In this document: positions 47,382 to 57,113 of the stretch, piece after piece
Position numbering within the stretch: the first letter of the stretch is position 1
How the letters are laid out: each line of letters starts with the position of its first letter
Assembly (NCBI RefSeq): GCF_014646575.1
Contig: NZ_BMNN01000007.1
Span: forward strand, 1 to 64,000
Length of the DNA: 64,000 nt
Direction of reading: 5' to 3'
Source: Halopseudomonas pertucinogena
GTDB lineage: Bacteria; Pseudomonadota; Gammaproteobacteria; Pseudomonadales; Pseudomonadaceae
The notes under the pieces: model-generated
Database searches by the model: none
The model's input: only the letters and a program-made list of their open reading frames with translations
What the model was told of the DNA's origin: nothing
Position numbers and translations under genes: made by a program

Positions 47382-48284
47382 TCAGAAGGCCTTGGTCAGG
47401 GCCAGCCTGAACAGATTCCCTTCCGGCTGCACGCCACTGCTGCCGGCCCGCGTCGAGTACTCGTGATAGACGGCACCGCGCAATTCCATGCCGAGCTCGC
47501 GCCAGCCGTAACCCAGTTCGATCCCGGCGGCGTGCCGCTCCAGCTTGTCGTTGCTCGGGGTGCCGCTGTCGGCTTCCAGCTGCCAGGCATCAAAACCGGC
47601 CAGCGCAACTTCCAGGCCACTTTCCAGGCGATGGGTCAGTGCCCACTCCACCAGCCAGCTGTCCCCCGGAGTGATATGCGTATCATCCTGCTCGCCCTTG
47701 ATCTCGTAACGGGACAGGGCCGAGACCGACCAGCGACGCTGCTCGTCGAAATGCCAGGCGCCACCCAGCGTCAGCATGGTGGTGTGGTGACCGCGCCCGA
47801 TGGAGGCGGGATCACGGGCGTCGTGCTCGGCAGTGTCGAGCCAGACGCCGGCGGCGAATACCGCGTCCCATTGCGAGCCGTGCCAGCCCAGTACCACCGG
47901 GCCCAGGTAGACGTCGCCCACGCCGCTTTCGCTGCTGTCGACGCCCAGTCCCTTGAAATTCAGCGTGGTGCGCTGAACCGGGATGATGGTTTCCACACCG
48001 TAATCAGCGCCGAGGAACTTGCGTCCGGAGACCCAGACGAAGCGGTTGGCGAGCGCCGAAACCGAGCCGGAGTTGCTGCCGGGCAGCGTGTCGCCGCTGG
48101 GATCCACCACATCGGTGATGTCGTAGTGCACCAGATAGGCTCGGTAGTAGAGCCCAGGCGCAGGCGGCAGGAAGGCGCCGCCGGTGGCTTCGATACCCGG
48201 TACGTAATGTCCGTTGGCGGCGAGCGCGGAAAGGGGTGCCGCCAGGGTCAGCAGGGCGAGCAGGAGTCTGTTGATCGATTTCAT
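47382..48284 (-). CDS. Outer-membrane beta-barrel, phenol MetA/SphA-like
   Basis: 300 residues. Signal peptide MKSINRLLLALLTLAAPLSALA then a barrel rich in alternating polar/apolar strands, ending in the aromatic-terminal NLFRLALTKAF typical of outer-membrane proteins. The segment HYVPGIEATGGAFLPPAPGLYYRAYLVHY (in parts) and GDVYLGPVVLGWHGSQWD recall the MetA-pathway (COG4313) channel family linked to hydrophobic substrate uptake. No genes for aromatic breakdown lie beside it; the nearest are cstA-type and putP. The substrate is unknown. Confidence 0.8.
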   Translation of the reverse strand: MKSINRLLLALLTLAAPLSALAANGHYVPGIEATGGAFLPPAPGLYYRAYLVHYDITDVVDPSGDTLPGSNSGSVSALANRFVWVSGRKFLGADYGVETIIPVQRTTLNFKGLGVDSSESGVGDVYLGPVVLGWHGSQWDAVFAAGVWLDTAEHDARDPASIGRGHHTTMLTLGGAWHFDEQRRWSVSALSRYEIKGEQDDTHITPGDSWLVEWALTHRLESGLEVALAGFDAWQLEADSGTPSNDKLERHAAGIELGYGWRELGMELRGAVYHEYSTRAGSSGVQPEGNLFRLALTKAF

Positions 48285-48363
48285 GATTGATTTCCAGTGG
48301 CCGGGTTGACGGGGCCGCAGAGCTTAGGGGAAACGGCGGCCCTTGACCATCGAAAGCTGTTCC

Positions 48364-49866
48364 TCAGTGCTGGGATTCCATGGCGCTGAATTCGCGCTGG
48401 ATCTCCTGGTCATGGCGCGGCCTGGTCAGCAGCGACACCACCACCGCAACCACCACGCAGGCGAAGAAGCCGGGCACGATCTCGTACATCAGCGCCTTGA
48501 GGGCCGGCACGTTACCCCAGATGCCCACCACCACCGAGCCGGCGATCATGCCGGCCAGCGCGCCCATGGCGCTGAGTCGGCGCCAGAACAGCGACAGCAG
48601 GATGATCGGGCCGAAGGCGGCGCCGAAACCGGCCCAGGCGAAGGCGACCAGCCCCAGGATGTTGGAACGCGGATCGACCGCCAGCAGGGCGGCCACCACC
48701 GCCACGGCCAGCACGCCCACCCGGCCCATGCGCACCTGCTGTGTTACGGAGAGATCCTTGCCGAAGATCTTGTACAGGTCCTCGACCAGCGCGGATGAGC
48801 AGACGATCAGCTGCGACGACACGGTGGACATGATCGCTGCCAGCACCGCAGCCAGTACCAGACCGGCGACCAGCGGGTGGAACAGGATCTGCGACAGCAG
48901 CAGGAACACGGTTTCGGGGTTGTCCAGGGTGCGCCCGGTGCTGTGGAAGTAGCCGACGCCGATCAGCCCGGTAAACACCGCACCGGCCGACACCAGGATC
49001 ATCCAGCCGATGCCGATGCGGCGCCCGGCCTTGGCATCTGCGGAAGAGCGCAGAGCCATGAAGCGCACGATGATATGCGGCTGGCCGAAATAGCCGAGCC
49101 CCCAGGATGCAGCGGAAATGATGGCCAGCAGGCTGCCACCGAACAGCAGCGAGGTGCGGCGCAGCTCGTCGTCCGGGTTGGCCAGGTTGTGGGCCGCGTC
49201 AGCGGCATTGATCGCAGCGATGGTGTCACCGGGACCGCCCATGCCGATGACAATCATCACGGGCACGATGACCAGCGCCGCCAGCATCAGCAGACCCTGC
49301 ACCACATCGGTCAGCGAAGCGCCCAGAAAGCCGCCGAACAGGGTATAGGTCAGGGTGACGCCGGCCACCAGCAGCATGCCGAACAGGTAATGCGTGCCGA
49401 AGGAAGCCTCGAAAAACACCCCGCCGGCCACCATGCCGGAAGAGACATAGAAAGTGAAGAACACCAGGATGATGATCCCGGAGGTGATGCGCAGCAGTCG
49501 GGACTCGTCCTTGAAGCGGTTCTCCATGAAGCTGGGCAGGGTGATCGAGTTGTTGGATACCTCTGTGTACGAGCGCAGCCGCGGCGCAACGAAGCGCCAG
49601 TTGAGATAGGCGCCGATGGTCAGGCCGATGGCGATCCAGGCCTCCACCAGTCCGGCTGAGTAGATAGCGCCGGGCAGCCCCATGAGCAGCCAGCCGGACA
49701 TGTCCGAGGCACCGGCAGACAACGCAGCTACGCTCGGTGGAAGCTTGCGGCCGGCGAGCATGTAGTCGTCGAGGTCGGTGGTCTGGAAGTAGGCGTAATA
49801 ACCGATGCCAAGCATGGTGAGGAAATACACGGCGATGGCGATCAGCTGATAGGTCTGGTCCGTCAC
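48364..49866 (-). CDS. putP: Sodium/proline symporter
   Basis: 500-residue SSS-family transporter with about 13 membrane helices. YAYFQTTDLDDYMLAGRKLPPSVAALSAGASDMSGWLLMGLPG (in parts) matches PutP, including the conserved DMSGWLLMGLPGA at the sodium and proline sites. Further conserved segments are ISAASWGLGYFGQPHIIVRFMA and VAFAWAGFGAAFGP. It imports proline with Na+. putA lies 107 bases upstream on the same strand; the pair is the expected proline-utilisation set. Confidence 0.96.
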   Translation of the reverse strand: MTDQTYQLIAIAVYFLTMLGIGYYAYFQTTDLDDYMLAGRKLPPSVAALSAGASDMSGWLLMGLPGAIYSAGLVEAWIAIGLTIGAYLNWRFVAPRLRSYTEVSNNSITLPSFMENRFKDESRLLRITSGIIILVFFTFYVSSGMVAGGVFFEASFGTHYLFGMLLVAGVTLTYTLFGGFLGASLTDVVQGLLMLAALVIVPVMIVIGMGGPGDTIAAINAADAAHNLANPDDELRRTSLLFGGSLLAIISAASWGLGYFGQPHIIVRFMALRSSADAKAGRRIGIGWMILVSAGAVFTGLIGVGYFHSTGRTLDNPETVFLLLSQILFHPLVAGLVLAAVLAAIMSTVSSQLIVCSSALVEDLYKIFGKDLSVTQQVRMGRVGVLAVAVVAALLAVDPRSNILGLVAFAWAGFGAAFGPIILLSLFWRRLSAMGALAGMIAGSVVVGIWGNVPALKALMYEIVPGFFACVVVAVVVSLLTRPRHDQEIQREFSAMESQH

Positions 49867-49973
49867 GGGAATATCCTCCTCTGCGGCTTGGCCAGGCAGG
49901 CGTTATTGGTGTCGTCCAGCATTGAACAGCTCCTTGCAGATAGAGGCGAAGCCGATCACGGCAGAACTGCCGC

Positions 49974-52900
49974 TCAGTCATCGCCCTGCGCCAGCAGGCT
50001 GGCATTGCCGCCTATGGCTGCGGTATTGATGGTACGGGTTCGTTCGGTGACGAAGCGCAGCAGGTAATGCGGCCCGCCTGCCTTGGGACCGGTACCGGAC
50101 AGCCCCATGCCACCAAAAGGCTGCACGCCCACGACGGCGCCAATCATATTGCGATTGATATACACATTGCCCACGCGAATGCGCTTCTCGATGGCCGCAG
50201 CGTGGCTTTCATTGCGGCTCTGGATGCCGAAGGTGAGCCCGTAGCCACAGCGGTTGATGCTGTCGAGCACCTCCTCCAGCTCCTCGGCCTGGTAGCGGAC
50301 GATGTGCACCACCGGGCCGAAGTGCTCGGCGGTCAGCTCGTTCATGCTTTCCAGGCGCAGCGCTACCGGCGCCACGAATTCCCCCTTCGCCAGCCATTCG
50401 TCCGGCACTCCGCTGACCGCCAGCATGCGGCCCTGGGCTCGGTGGAGATCGATATGCCCCTGCAGCCGTTCCCGGGCCCGCGCATCGATCACCGGCCCGA
50501 CGTCGGTTGCCGGGTCGCGCGGATCGCCTATCTGCAGCTCCTGCATCGCGCCGATGAGCAATGTTTCCACCCTGTCGGCTATGTCTTCCTGGAGGAACAG
50601 CACGCGCAGCGCCGAGCAGCGTTGGCCGGCACTGGCAAAACCTGACTCCAGCACATCCGACACCACCTGCTCGGGCAGTGCAGTGGAGTCGACCAGCATG
50701 GCGTTCTGGCCGCCGGTTTCGGCTACCAGACTGGCCAGCGGGCCACCCCTGCGCTGGGCCAGGCCCAGGTTGATCTGCTGCGCGGTGGCGGTCGAGCCGG
50801 TGAATACCACACCCACCACCCGCGGGTCGGCCGTCAGTAGGGGGCCGAGTTCGCTCCCCGGGCCGGGCAGCAGTTGCAGCACATCCCGCGGGACCCCCGC
50901 CTCGTGGGCCAGCTCGACGCAGCGGCAGGCGATCAGCGAGGTCTGTTCGGCAGGCTTGGCCAGTACCGGATTACCAGCCACCACCGCTGCGGTAATCTGG
51001 CCGAGGAAGATGGCCACCGGAAAATTCCACGGGCTGATGGCAGCGAATACGCCCTTGCCGGTGAGGTAGTACTCGTTGGATTCACCCGTGGGACCGGGCA
51101 GCAAGGTCGGTTCGCCCATCTTCTGCTCGGCCTTCATCGCGTAATAGCGACAGAAGTCCACCGCTTCGCGGATTTCAGCCACCCCGTCGCGCAGCTGCTT
51201 GCCGGCCTCCCGGGCGCAGAGCGCCATGAGTTCGGCAAAGTGCTGCTCCAGCAGGTCGGCCAGGCGCCGCAGGCAGGCGGCCCGTTCGGCCACCGCGACC
51301 GCGTTCCAGCGGGGAAACGCCATTGCCGCCGCGTCCAGCGCCTGGGCTACCTGCTCCGGGCTGGCCGAACGGACCTCGCCCACCTGCTGGCCACGGTCGA
51401 ACGGGCTCACCACCGCATGGGAAGGGCCGGCGTCGGCGGTCACCGTGTCGGCGAGCAGCGGCGCGCCCTGCCAGCGGTGCCTGTTCCAGGGCTCCAGGGC
51501 CTGGAGCAGGGGCTCGAGCTGGCTGTTGATGTTCAGGTTCAGGCCGCGCGAATTCGGGCGCTGGGGGCCGTAGATATCCTGCGGCAGGGGGATGCTGGTG
51601 TTGCGGTACTGGATCTTGCCGGCAAGCGCTTCCAGCGGATGCTGGCACAGCTGGGCCACCGGCACGTCCTCATCCACCAGCTGGTGCACGAAGGACGAGT
51701 TGGCACCGTTCTCCAGCAGCCGTCGCACCAGATAGGGGAGCAGATCCTTGTGCGCGCCCACCGGGGCGTAGATGCGGCAGTAACTGCCGGCGGGCGCCAG
51801 TTGCAGCGCCTCGTTGTACAGAGCCTCGCCCATGCCGTGCAGGCGCTGGAACTCGATGGGGCGGTCGCCGGCCATGTCCAGCAGGCTGACGACGGTATGG
51901 GCATTGTGGGTGGCGAACTGGGGCAGCAGGCGGCCGCGGGCGCTGTCGGACAGCAGGTAGCGGGCACAGGCCAGATAGGAGATGTCGGTATTGGCCTTGC
52001 GGGTGAACACGGGGTAGCCGGCCAGCCCCTCGATCTGGGCCAGCTTGATTTCGGTATCCCAGTAGGCCCCCTTGACCAGGCGCACCGGAATGGTGTCGCC
52101 CTGTTCGTCAGCCAGCCGGGTCAGCCAGTGCAGCACCGGCAGCGACCGTTTGGAATAGGCCTGTACCACCATGCCCAGCTTGCCCCAGCCCCGGGCATGC
52201 TGGCGATAGACCTGCTCCAGCAGTTCCAGCGAGATCTCCAGCCGGTCCGCCTCTTCCGCATCCAGGGTAATGGCCACGTCCAGTTCACGGGCTCGATCCA
52301 CCAGCTGGCCGAGGCTGGCACCCAGCTCTTTCAGTACCCGCGTGCGCTGGCTGCGCTCATAGCGCGGGTGCAGGGCGGAGAGCTTGACGGAGATGGATGG
52401 CGGTGGAGCGCTCGCCTTCGCCGTGGAACGAGCCTCGCCGACCCGCTCGATGGCGTCCAGATAGGCAGCCAGGTAGCGGCGGGCGTCCTCGGCGGTGCGG
52501 GCGGCCTCGCCGAGCATGTCGAAGGAATAGGTATAGCCCTGTCTGAGCATGGCTTTGCCGTTGCGCAATGCCTCGGGCAGCGTGCGGCCCAGCACGAACT
52601 GGTAGCCCATCAGTTTCATTGCATGGGACATCACCTGGCGTACCACCGGTTCGCCCAGTCGGCTGACCAGCCGATTGAACACGGGCAGCGGCTGGTTGTC
52701 CCGCGGGTCCATCTTCACCAGCCCGCCGGTGAGCATCAGTCCCCAGGTGGAGGCGTTGACCAGCAGCGAGTCGCTCTGGCCCAGGTGGCTCTTCCAGTCC
52801 GCCACCGACAGCTTGTCGCGGATCAGCGCTTCGGCAGTGCGCGAATCGGGTACCCGCAACAAGGCTTCGGCCAGGCACATCAGCAGCACCCCTTCACGGG

Positions 52901-53195
52901 TGTCCAGACTGTATTGCTGCAGCAGCCGGTCGAGACTGTCACTGGCATCACCCTGGCGGCGGACCCGCTCGACCAGTTCGGCGGTGCGCTGTTCCAGCCG
53001 CCTCACATCCTCCGGCTGGTGGCCCAGCACCTTGATCAGCTCGGGCATCAGGCTGTTTTCATCGACCATGTAATGCAGGCTGACCTGCCGGGCCAGCTGC
53101 GTCAGATCCAGCCGTTGCAGGTCGGGATGGAGCAGCGTCTGGGCGCTGCCGTGTTGTTGAACGTTCTGGTCGAACAGCGGGTGCAGCAATGCCAT
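49974..53195 (-). CDS. putA: Bifunctional proline dehydrogenase / glutamate-semialdehyde dehydrogenase
   Basis: 1073 residues, with no N-terminal ribbon-helix-helix repressor domain, so this is the shorter PutA of the P. aeruginosa type (about 1060) rather than the trifunctional form (about 1320). The PRODH barrel (about 180-490) shows PSISVKLSALHPRY and LVKGAYWDTEI, with YNEALQLAPAGSYCRIYAPVG near the FAD site. The aldehyde dehydrogenase domain (about 560-1060) has AETGGQNAMLVDSTA and the catalytic cysteine in ASAGQRCSALR. It converts proline to glutamate by way of channelled P5C. GGGAGTACGCC precedes the ATG. Confidence 0.97.
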   Translation of the reverse strand: MALLHPLFDQNVQQHGSAQTLLHPDLQRLDLTQLARQVSLHYMVDENSLMPELIKVLGHQPEDVRRLEQRTAELVERVRRQGDASDSLDRLLQQYSLDTREGVLLMCLAEALLRVPDSRTAEALIRDKLSVADWKSHLGQSDSLLVNASTWGLMLTGGLVKMDPRDNQPLPVFNRLVSRLGEPVVRQVMSHAMKLMGYQFVLGRTLPEALRNGKAMLRQGYTYSFDMLGEAARTAEDARRYLAAYLDAIERVGEARSTAKASAPPPSISVKLSALHPRYERSQRTRVLKELGASLGQLVDRARELDVAITLDAEEADRLEISLELLEQVYRQHARGWGKLGMVVQAYSKRSLPVLHWLTRLADEQGDTIPVRLVKGAYWDTEIKLAQIEGLAGYPVFTRKANTDISYLACARYLLSDSARGRLLPQFATHNAHTVVSLLDMAGDRPIEFQRLHGMGEALYNEALQLAPAGSYCRIYAPVGAHKDLLPYLVRRLLENGANSSFVHQLVDEDVPVAQLCQHPLEALAGKIQYRNTSIPLPQDIYGPQRPNSRGLNLNINSQLEPLLQALEPWNRHRWQGAPLLADTVTADAGPSHAVVSPFDRGQQVGEVRSASPEQVAQALDAAAMAFPRWNAVAVAERAACLRRLADLLEQHFAELMALCAREAGKQLRDGVAEIREAVDFCRYYAMKAEQKMGEPTLLPGPTGESNEYYLTGKGVFAAISPWNFPVAIFLGQITAAVVAGNPVLAKPAEQTSLIACRCVELAHEAGVPRDVLQLLPGPGSELGPLLTADPRVVGVVFTGSTATAQQINLGLAQRRGGPLASLVAETGGQNAMLVDSTALPEQVVSDVLESGFASAGQRCSALRVLFLQEDIADRVETLLIGAMQELQIGDPRDPATDVGPVIDARARERLQGHIDLHRAQGRMLAVSGVPDEWLAKGEFVAPVALRLESMNELTAEHFGPVVHIVRYQAEELEEVLDSINRCGYGLTFGIQSRNESHAAAIEKRIRVGNVYINRNMIGAVVGVQPFGGMGLSGTGPKAGGPHYLLRFVTERTRTINTAAIGGNASLLAQGDD

Positions 53196-53316
53196 GGCGT
53201 ACTCCCGGCGAGAATGGCAGCAGGCCCGGAGGATGGTAAAGCAAGGTCAGCGGGGGCGGCTGCCTGAGTCAGCAGTCAATATAGTTGACAATCCGCCGGT
53301 CTGCGCCAGCTGTGGG

Positions 53317-53775
53317 CTAATCGATGGTGTCGAGTGTGGGTATGTCCAGGAAGCCGAGTACGGCCTCCCGGGCGCGCAACTCGGTGATGCTGCCGTCGGC
53401 GTCGTGGCTGACCACCATTGATCGGGTGACCTGCATCTGCTGCAGGCGTTCGGCAGGCAGGCCGCTGAGGCGGGCCAGCGTCTCGTCCGGCAGCCCGTCG
53501 CGGCGCTGGCGGCGCTCCACGGCAAAACGGCGCTGGTTGTAGCGTGCCCACAGCACCAGCAGCATGGCGTTGATCAGCGCAATCAGCAGATACATGCTGA
53601 TGGTGCTGACGTTCAGCGCCAGAGGTCGGGCGCCGGCATCAGGCTGCGCCTGCAGGACATTGATCAGGCCCTGGCAGACCAGCCAGCCGAAGCCGATCCA
53701 GGCGAGCAGAGTGAACAGGGTGTCCAGCAGCCTGGGCAGTATCCGTCGCTCGGTGCAGATCAGTGGATGACTCAT
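53317..53775 (-). CDS. pgaD: PgaD, poly-N-acetylglucosamine synthase accessory protein
   Basis: 152 residues from ATG 53775 behind GGGAGGATCACCCG. The frame continues to 54150 but that is an alternative reading of pgaC. Two membrane helices ([19 protein letters not shown] and [18 protein letters not shown]) flank a short loop, then the cytoplasmic tail with [15 protein letters not shown]. PgaD supports the PgaC polymerase; in E. coli c-di-GMP binding stabilises the pair. The start overlaps pgaC by four bases (ATGA). Last gene of the operon. Confidence 0.9.
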   Translation of the reverse strand: MSHPLICTERRILPRLLDTLFTLLAWIGFGWLVCQGLINVLQAQPDAGARPLALNVSTISMYLLIALINAMLLVLWARYNQRRFAVERRQRRDGLPDETLARLSGLPAERLQQMQVTRSMVVSHDADGSITELRAREAVLGFLDIPTLDTID

Positions 53776-55106
53776 CGGGTGATCCTCCCTATGCCGCGGT
53801 CGGGACTGACCCAGCGCGCGCGTTGGTTCTGACGTTTGAGCATGACTCTGGTGAAGCCCACGATGGTGGTGAACAGGCTCAGCATCCAGTACACCACCGG
53901 GAACCAGATGACCCAGAACAGCGAGCGGCCGAGGTTTTTCTCGTAGCGCCGCTCGATCAGCAGACTCACGGCGAACTGCAGCAGACAGACGACACCGAGC
54001 AGCAGGCCGGTGAAGGCGGGCGGGATGACCTGCAGGACCGTCAGGTTGTCCGGCAGCGTCACGAACTGGCCGATCAGGTAGAGGATCAGACTGAAGCCGT
54101 AGGCGAAGGCCCAGGCTGCGGACAGGCAGAATTCGATGATCAGCGGCCACATGCGCCGGTTACGCCAGATCCAGATGTTGCGAATGTGCTTGAGGAACAC
54201 CTCGGCGCCGCCCTGCGCCCAGCGCAGCCGCTGCTTCCACAGCCCGCGCAGGGTTTCCGGCATCAGGATCCAGCACAGCCCGCGGGGCTCGAAGAAGATC
54301 GCCCAGTGCTGGCGTTGCAGCTTCCAGCTGATGTCGATGTCTTCGGTGGCCATCTCGGGACTCCAGAAGCCGACCTCCGCTAGCGCCCGCTTGCGAAACG
54401 AGGCAATGACGCCGGAGACGGTGAATACCTGGCCATATACCCGCTGGGTCCGCTTGATCAGGCCGATGATCGAGGAAAACTCGCCCACCTGCACCCGGCC
54501 CACCAGGGTCGAGCGGGTACGTACCCGCGGATTGCCGGTTACCGCGCCGACCCGCGGGTTATCGAGCAGCGGCGCCACCATGTAGGCCACGGTGTCCTGC
54601 TCGAGCATGGCGTCCCCGTCGATGCAGACCAGCAGGTCGCTGCGGGCAGCCAGGGCGCCGGTGTTCAGGGCGATCGCCTTGCCCTGGTTGGCGGCAAGAT
54701 GAATGACCCGCAGACGGGGATGCTCCAGGGCCAGCTGATCCAGTACCTCGCCGGTGTTGTCTGACGAGCCGTCATTTACCGCGATGACCTCGATGTTCCG
54801 GTAGCGCTGGGCCAGTGCCGCGCCGATGGTTTCGCGGACGTTCACGCCCTCGTTGAAGCAGGGCACCAGGATCGATACCAGCGGGTTGCCGATCAGCTCT
54901 GGCGGAGCGACATCCTCGCCCCAGGGCCAGTGCCGCTCGCGATGGGCCCAGAAGTACAGGCCGCCGATGATCCACAGCCCGGACATGAACAGCGGCCAGA
55001 AGAACACGAAGTTGAGTATCACATCGGCGGTGAACAGCGCGGCGGCGCCGAGCGGCAGGCCCAGCATCAGGCACAGCACCAGCAGGGCGAACAGGCGATC
55101 AGTCAT
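53772..55106 (-). CDS. pgaC: PgaC, poly-beta-1,6-N-acetylglucosamine synthase
   Basis: 444-residue family-2 glycosyltransferase with two N-terminal and three C-terminal membrane helices. Catalytic motifs: [33 protein letters not shown] (DxD), [11 protein letters not shown] (TED) and the acceptor motif QRLRW in [12 protein letters not shown]. It polymerises UDP-GlcNAc into PNAG. Coupled to pgaB by an 8-base overlap and to pgaD by a 4-base overlap. Confidence 0.96.
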   Translation of the reverse strand: MTDRLFALLVLCLMLGLPLGAAALFTADVILNFVFFWPLFMSGLWIIGGLYFWAHRERHWPWGEDVAPPELIGNPLVSILVPCFNEGVNVRETIGAALAQRYRNIEVIAVNDGSSDNTGEVLDQLALEHPRLRVIHLAANQGKAIALNTGALAARSDLLVCIDGDAMLEQDTVAYMVAPLLDNPRVGAVTGNPRVRTRSTLVGRVQVGEFSSIIGLIKRTQRVYGQVFTVSGVIASFRKRALAEVGFWSPEMATEDIDISWKLQRQHWAIFFEPRGLCWILMPETLRGLWKQRLRWAQGGAEVFLKHIRNIWIWRNRRMWPLIIEFCLSAAWAFAYGFSLILYLIGQFVTLPDNLTVLQVIPPAFTGLLLGVVCLLQFAVSLLIERRYEKNLGRSLFWVIWFPVVYWMLSLFTTIVGFTRVMLKRQNQRARWVSPDRGIGRITR

Positions 55107-57105
55107 GGTCGGGATACCAGTAGGAGGAGAACCCGGGGCGGATGGTCTTCAGGTCGGGATGGTTCGCGGGGAAATCATCCGGGTAGTAGCCGAAGTGGCG
55201 GGCGCCGCTGATCTGCAGCTGGTACATCCAGTCCAGCAGTTGCCGCGGGGGAATCTGCCGGTGATTGCCATCCTTGCGCCAGTCCATTGCCTGAAGCTCG
55301 AACAGCACCCGGTCCCGCGCGCCCGGATGGGCCAGCGCGGTTCTGACCAGCCGGTCCAGCCAGCGCTTGCTGTGTTGTTCCGGGATGCCTTCCATCAGCG
55401 GCATGGCCATCACCGCTGTCCAGTCGTAGGCCTGCAGGAAGTCCTCGAAGTTCTGGGCGAACCACTCCTCCGAACCGGGTTCCAGCAGCGGCATTGCATA
55501 GATGTTGCGCGCGGTGCTGATCTGCGGCCCGCGGATGGCCCGTACGGCCTCGGTCAGCTCCAGGGTGAAGTCGGTCAGGTAACGGGATTTGTAGCGGCTC
55601 CAGGCCTGCAGCTGTTCCGGCGAATCGCGGATTTCGCCGATATCCCGGGGAAAGCCGGCGGCTTCATAGGCAGCCAGGGCGTCATCGCCGGCATCCTCGA
55701 AGTCGGACAGCAGGGCATCGTCATGGAACAGGATGCCCTGGAAGGACGCTCGCTGGGCCAGATCCTGGTAGATTTCGGTGATCTGCCGGCGGGCCACCGG
55801 GCTCCAGGGTGACAGGCGGCTGTACTGCTCAGCGTCCTGGTGGATGCCATCAGCGGACCAGCGCTGCACCCGGGGTATGGACGGCGCCAGGTCGAAGGCC
55901 AGCACCGGCATCCAGGCATAGACCCGGGCATCGGCACGGGTCCTCAGCTGCCAGGAGACGAAATTGAACAGGTCGGCCCGCATGGGCAGCCAGCGGTTGG
56001 GGAAGTACAGCTCGCGCACGGTGCCGTCGCCCTCCGGGTCGGCATAGGCCTGCAGGAATACGTGGGAAATCCGCATGTCATGTACCCGCTGGATCAGCGT
56101 GTCGATATTCCGGCGCTGTTGACCGGGATCCTCGTCATAGACGTAATCCAGATCAATGTGCATGACCCGCACTGCCGGCTGTTCCTCGAACCGCGTCACC
56201 TGGCGGGCAAAGTCATCGATGTCCGGGTTGCCCGAGATCAGCAGCCGCGGAATGCTGCTCAGGTCCTCGGTGCTGGCCAGCCCCGGTTCCAGGGTAAAGG
56301 CCATTTCGTAGCCATGCTCGCGGATAACCGAAAGCGCCGTGCCGCTGGCGGCGCCATAGGGCCAGACCCAGGCGACCGGCGCCTTGCCGGTGACCTCGGT
56401 GAGCTTGTCGGTGATCCGGCGCACATCGGCGGCGATGCGCTGGTGAAAAGCCTCGGTGCTTTCGTAGGTCCCTGTGGCGGGGTCATAGAACCGACTGGCT
56501 GCCACCGGTTGGCGGCTGCCCTGGGGGTTGGCCTGCACACCGAAGTGCATGTCCCAGGTATGCGAGCCGATTTCCACCAGCGGTGAGTCCTTCAGCTCAG
56601 CCACCGCCTGCCAGTCGGCAAAGCGTTCGCGCTCGGTCGGCAACCCGCCGAAGTCCACCATCTCGTCTGCCGGGGTGTCCACCCATTTGCCTACCGGGGC
56701 CCACAGTGCGGGCCAGTCATAGGCCCTGAGCAAGGGGTAGACGCGGTTGACGAAGCTGCTGAAGCCATCATCGAAGCTCAGCAGCACGGCCTTTTCCGGC
56801 AGTTCGCGACCGCCCCTGTGGGCTTCGAGGATCTGCTGCACGCTGACCGGGTTGTACCCGTTATTACGCAGCCAGGCGATCTGTTCGTTCAGTGCGCTGG
56901 TGCGCACCGACAGATAGCGTTCGTCGGCCGCATCGTCTTCCACCTCGTGGTAGCAGAGCGCCAGAAAGTGGTTCTTCGGCCAGGGCTTTTCCGAGTTCTG
57001 CGCCGGTCGCTGCTGGGGCGGAACGAACTCCACCGGCTGGGCGGCTGCCAGTGCCGCGCCCAAGGCCAGTGCTGCTGCCAGAACCATGGATAGGTATCTT
57101 TTCAT
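55099..57105 (-). CDS. pgaB: PgaB, PNAG deacetylase
   Basis: 668 residues. An N-terminal polysaccharide-deacetylase domain with [21 protein letters not shown] (catalytic Asp pair) and the metal histidines in [10 protein letters not shown], and a C-terminal glycoside hydrolase-like barrel that binds de-N-acetylated polymer (HDDALLSDF region). In E. coli PgaB is an outer-membrane lipoprotein. The signal here ([23 protein letters not shown]) has no lipobox cysteine, so this one is probably periplasmic. It lies eight bases after pgaA and overlaps pgaC. Confidence 0.95.
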   Translation of the reverse strand: MKRYLSMVLAAALALGAALAAAQPVEFVPPQQRPAQNSEKPWPKNHFLALCYHEVEDDAADERYLSVRTSALNEQIAWLRNNGYNPVSVQQILEAHRGGRELPEKAVLLSFDDGFSSFVNRVYPLLRAYDWPALWAPVGKWVDTPADEMVDFGGLPTERERFADWQAVAELKDSPLVEIGSHTWDMHFGVQANPQGSRQPVAASRFYDPATGTYESTEAFHQRIAADVRRITDKLTEVTGKAPVAWVWPYGAASGTALSVIREHGYEMAFTLEPGLASTEDLSSIPRLLISGNPDIDDFARQVTRFEEQPAVRVMHIDLDYVYDEDPGQQRRNIDTLIQRVHDMRISHVFLQAYADPEGDGTVRELYFPNRWLPMRADLFNFVSWQLRTRADARVYAWMPVLAFDLAPSIPRVQRWSADGIHQDAEQYSRLSPWSPVARRQITEIYQDLAQRASFQGILFHDDALLSDFEDAGDDALAAYEAAGFPRDIGEIRDSPEQLQAWSRYKSRYLTDFTLELTEAVRAIRGPQISTARNIYAMPLLEPGSEEWFAQNFEDFLQAYDWTAVMAMPLMEGIPEQHSKRWLDRLVRTALAHPGARDRVLFELQAMDWRKDGNHRQIPPRQLLDWMYQLQISGARHFGYYPDDFPANHPDLKTIRPGFSSYWYPDHD

Positions 57106-57113
57106 CGTGGTTC

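Noticed and set aside
50874-53267. 797-residue frame antisense to putA
   Set aside because: Shadow of PutA, low-complexity composition, no family resemblance.
53776-54150. N-terminal extension of pgaD in the same frame
   Set aside because: This part is an alternative reading of pgaC and does not resemble PgaD; the ATG at 53775 has a good ribosome site and gives the family's length.
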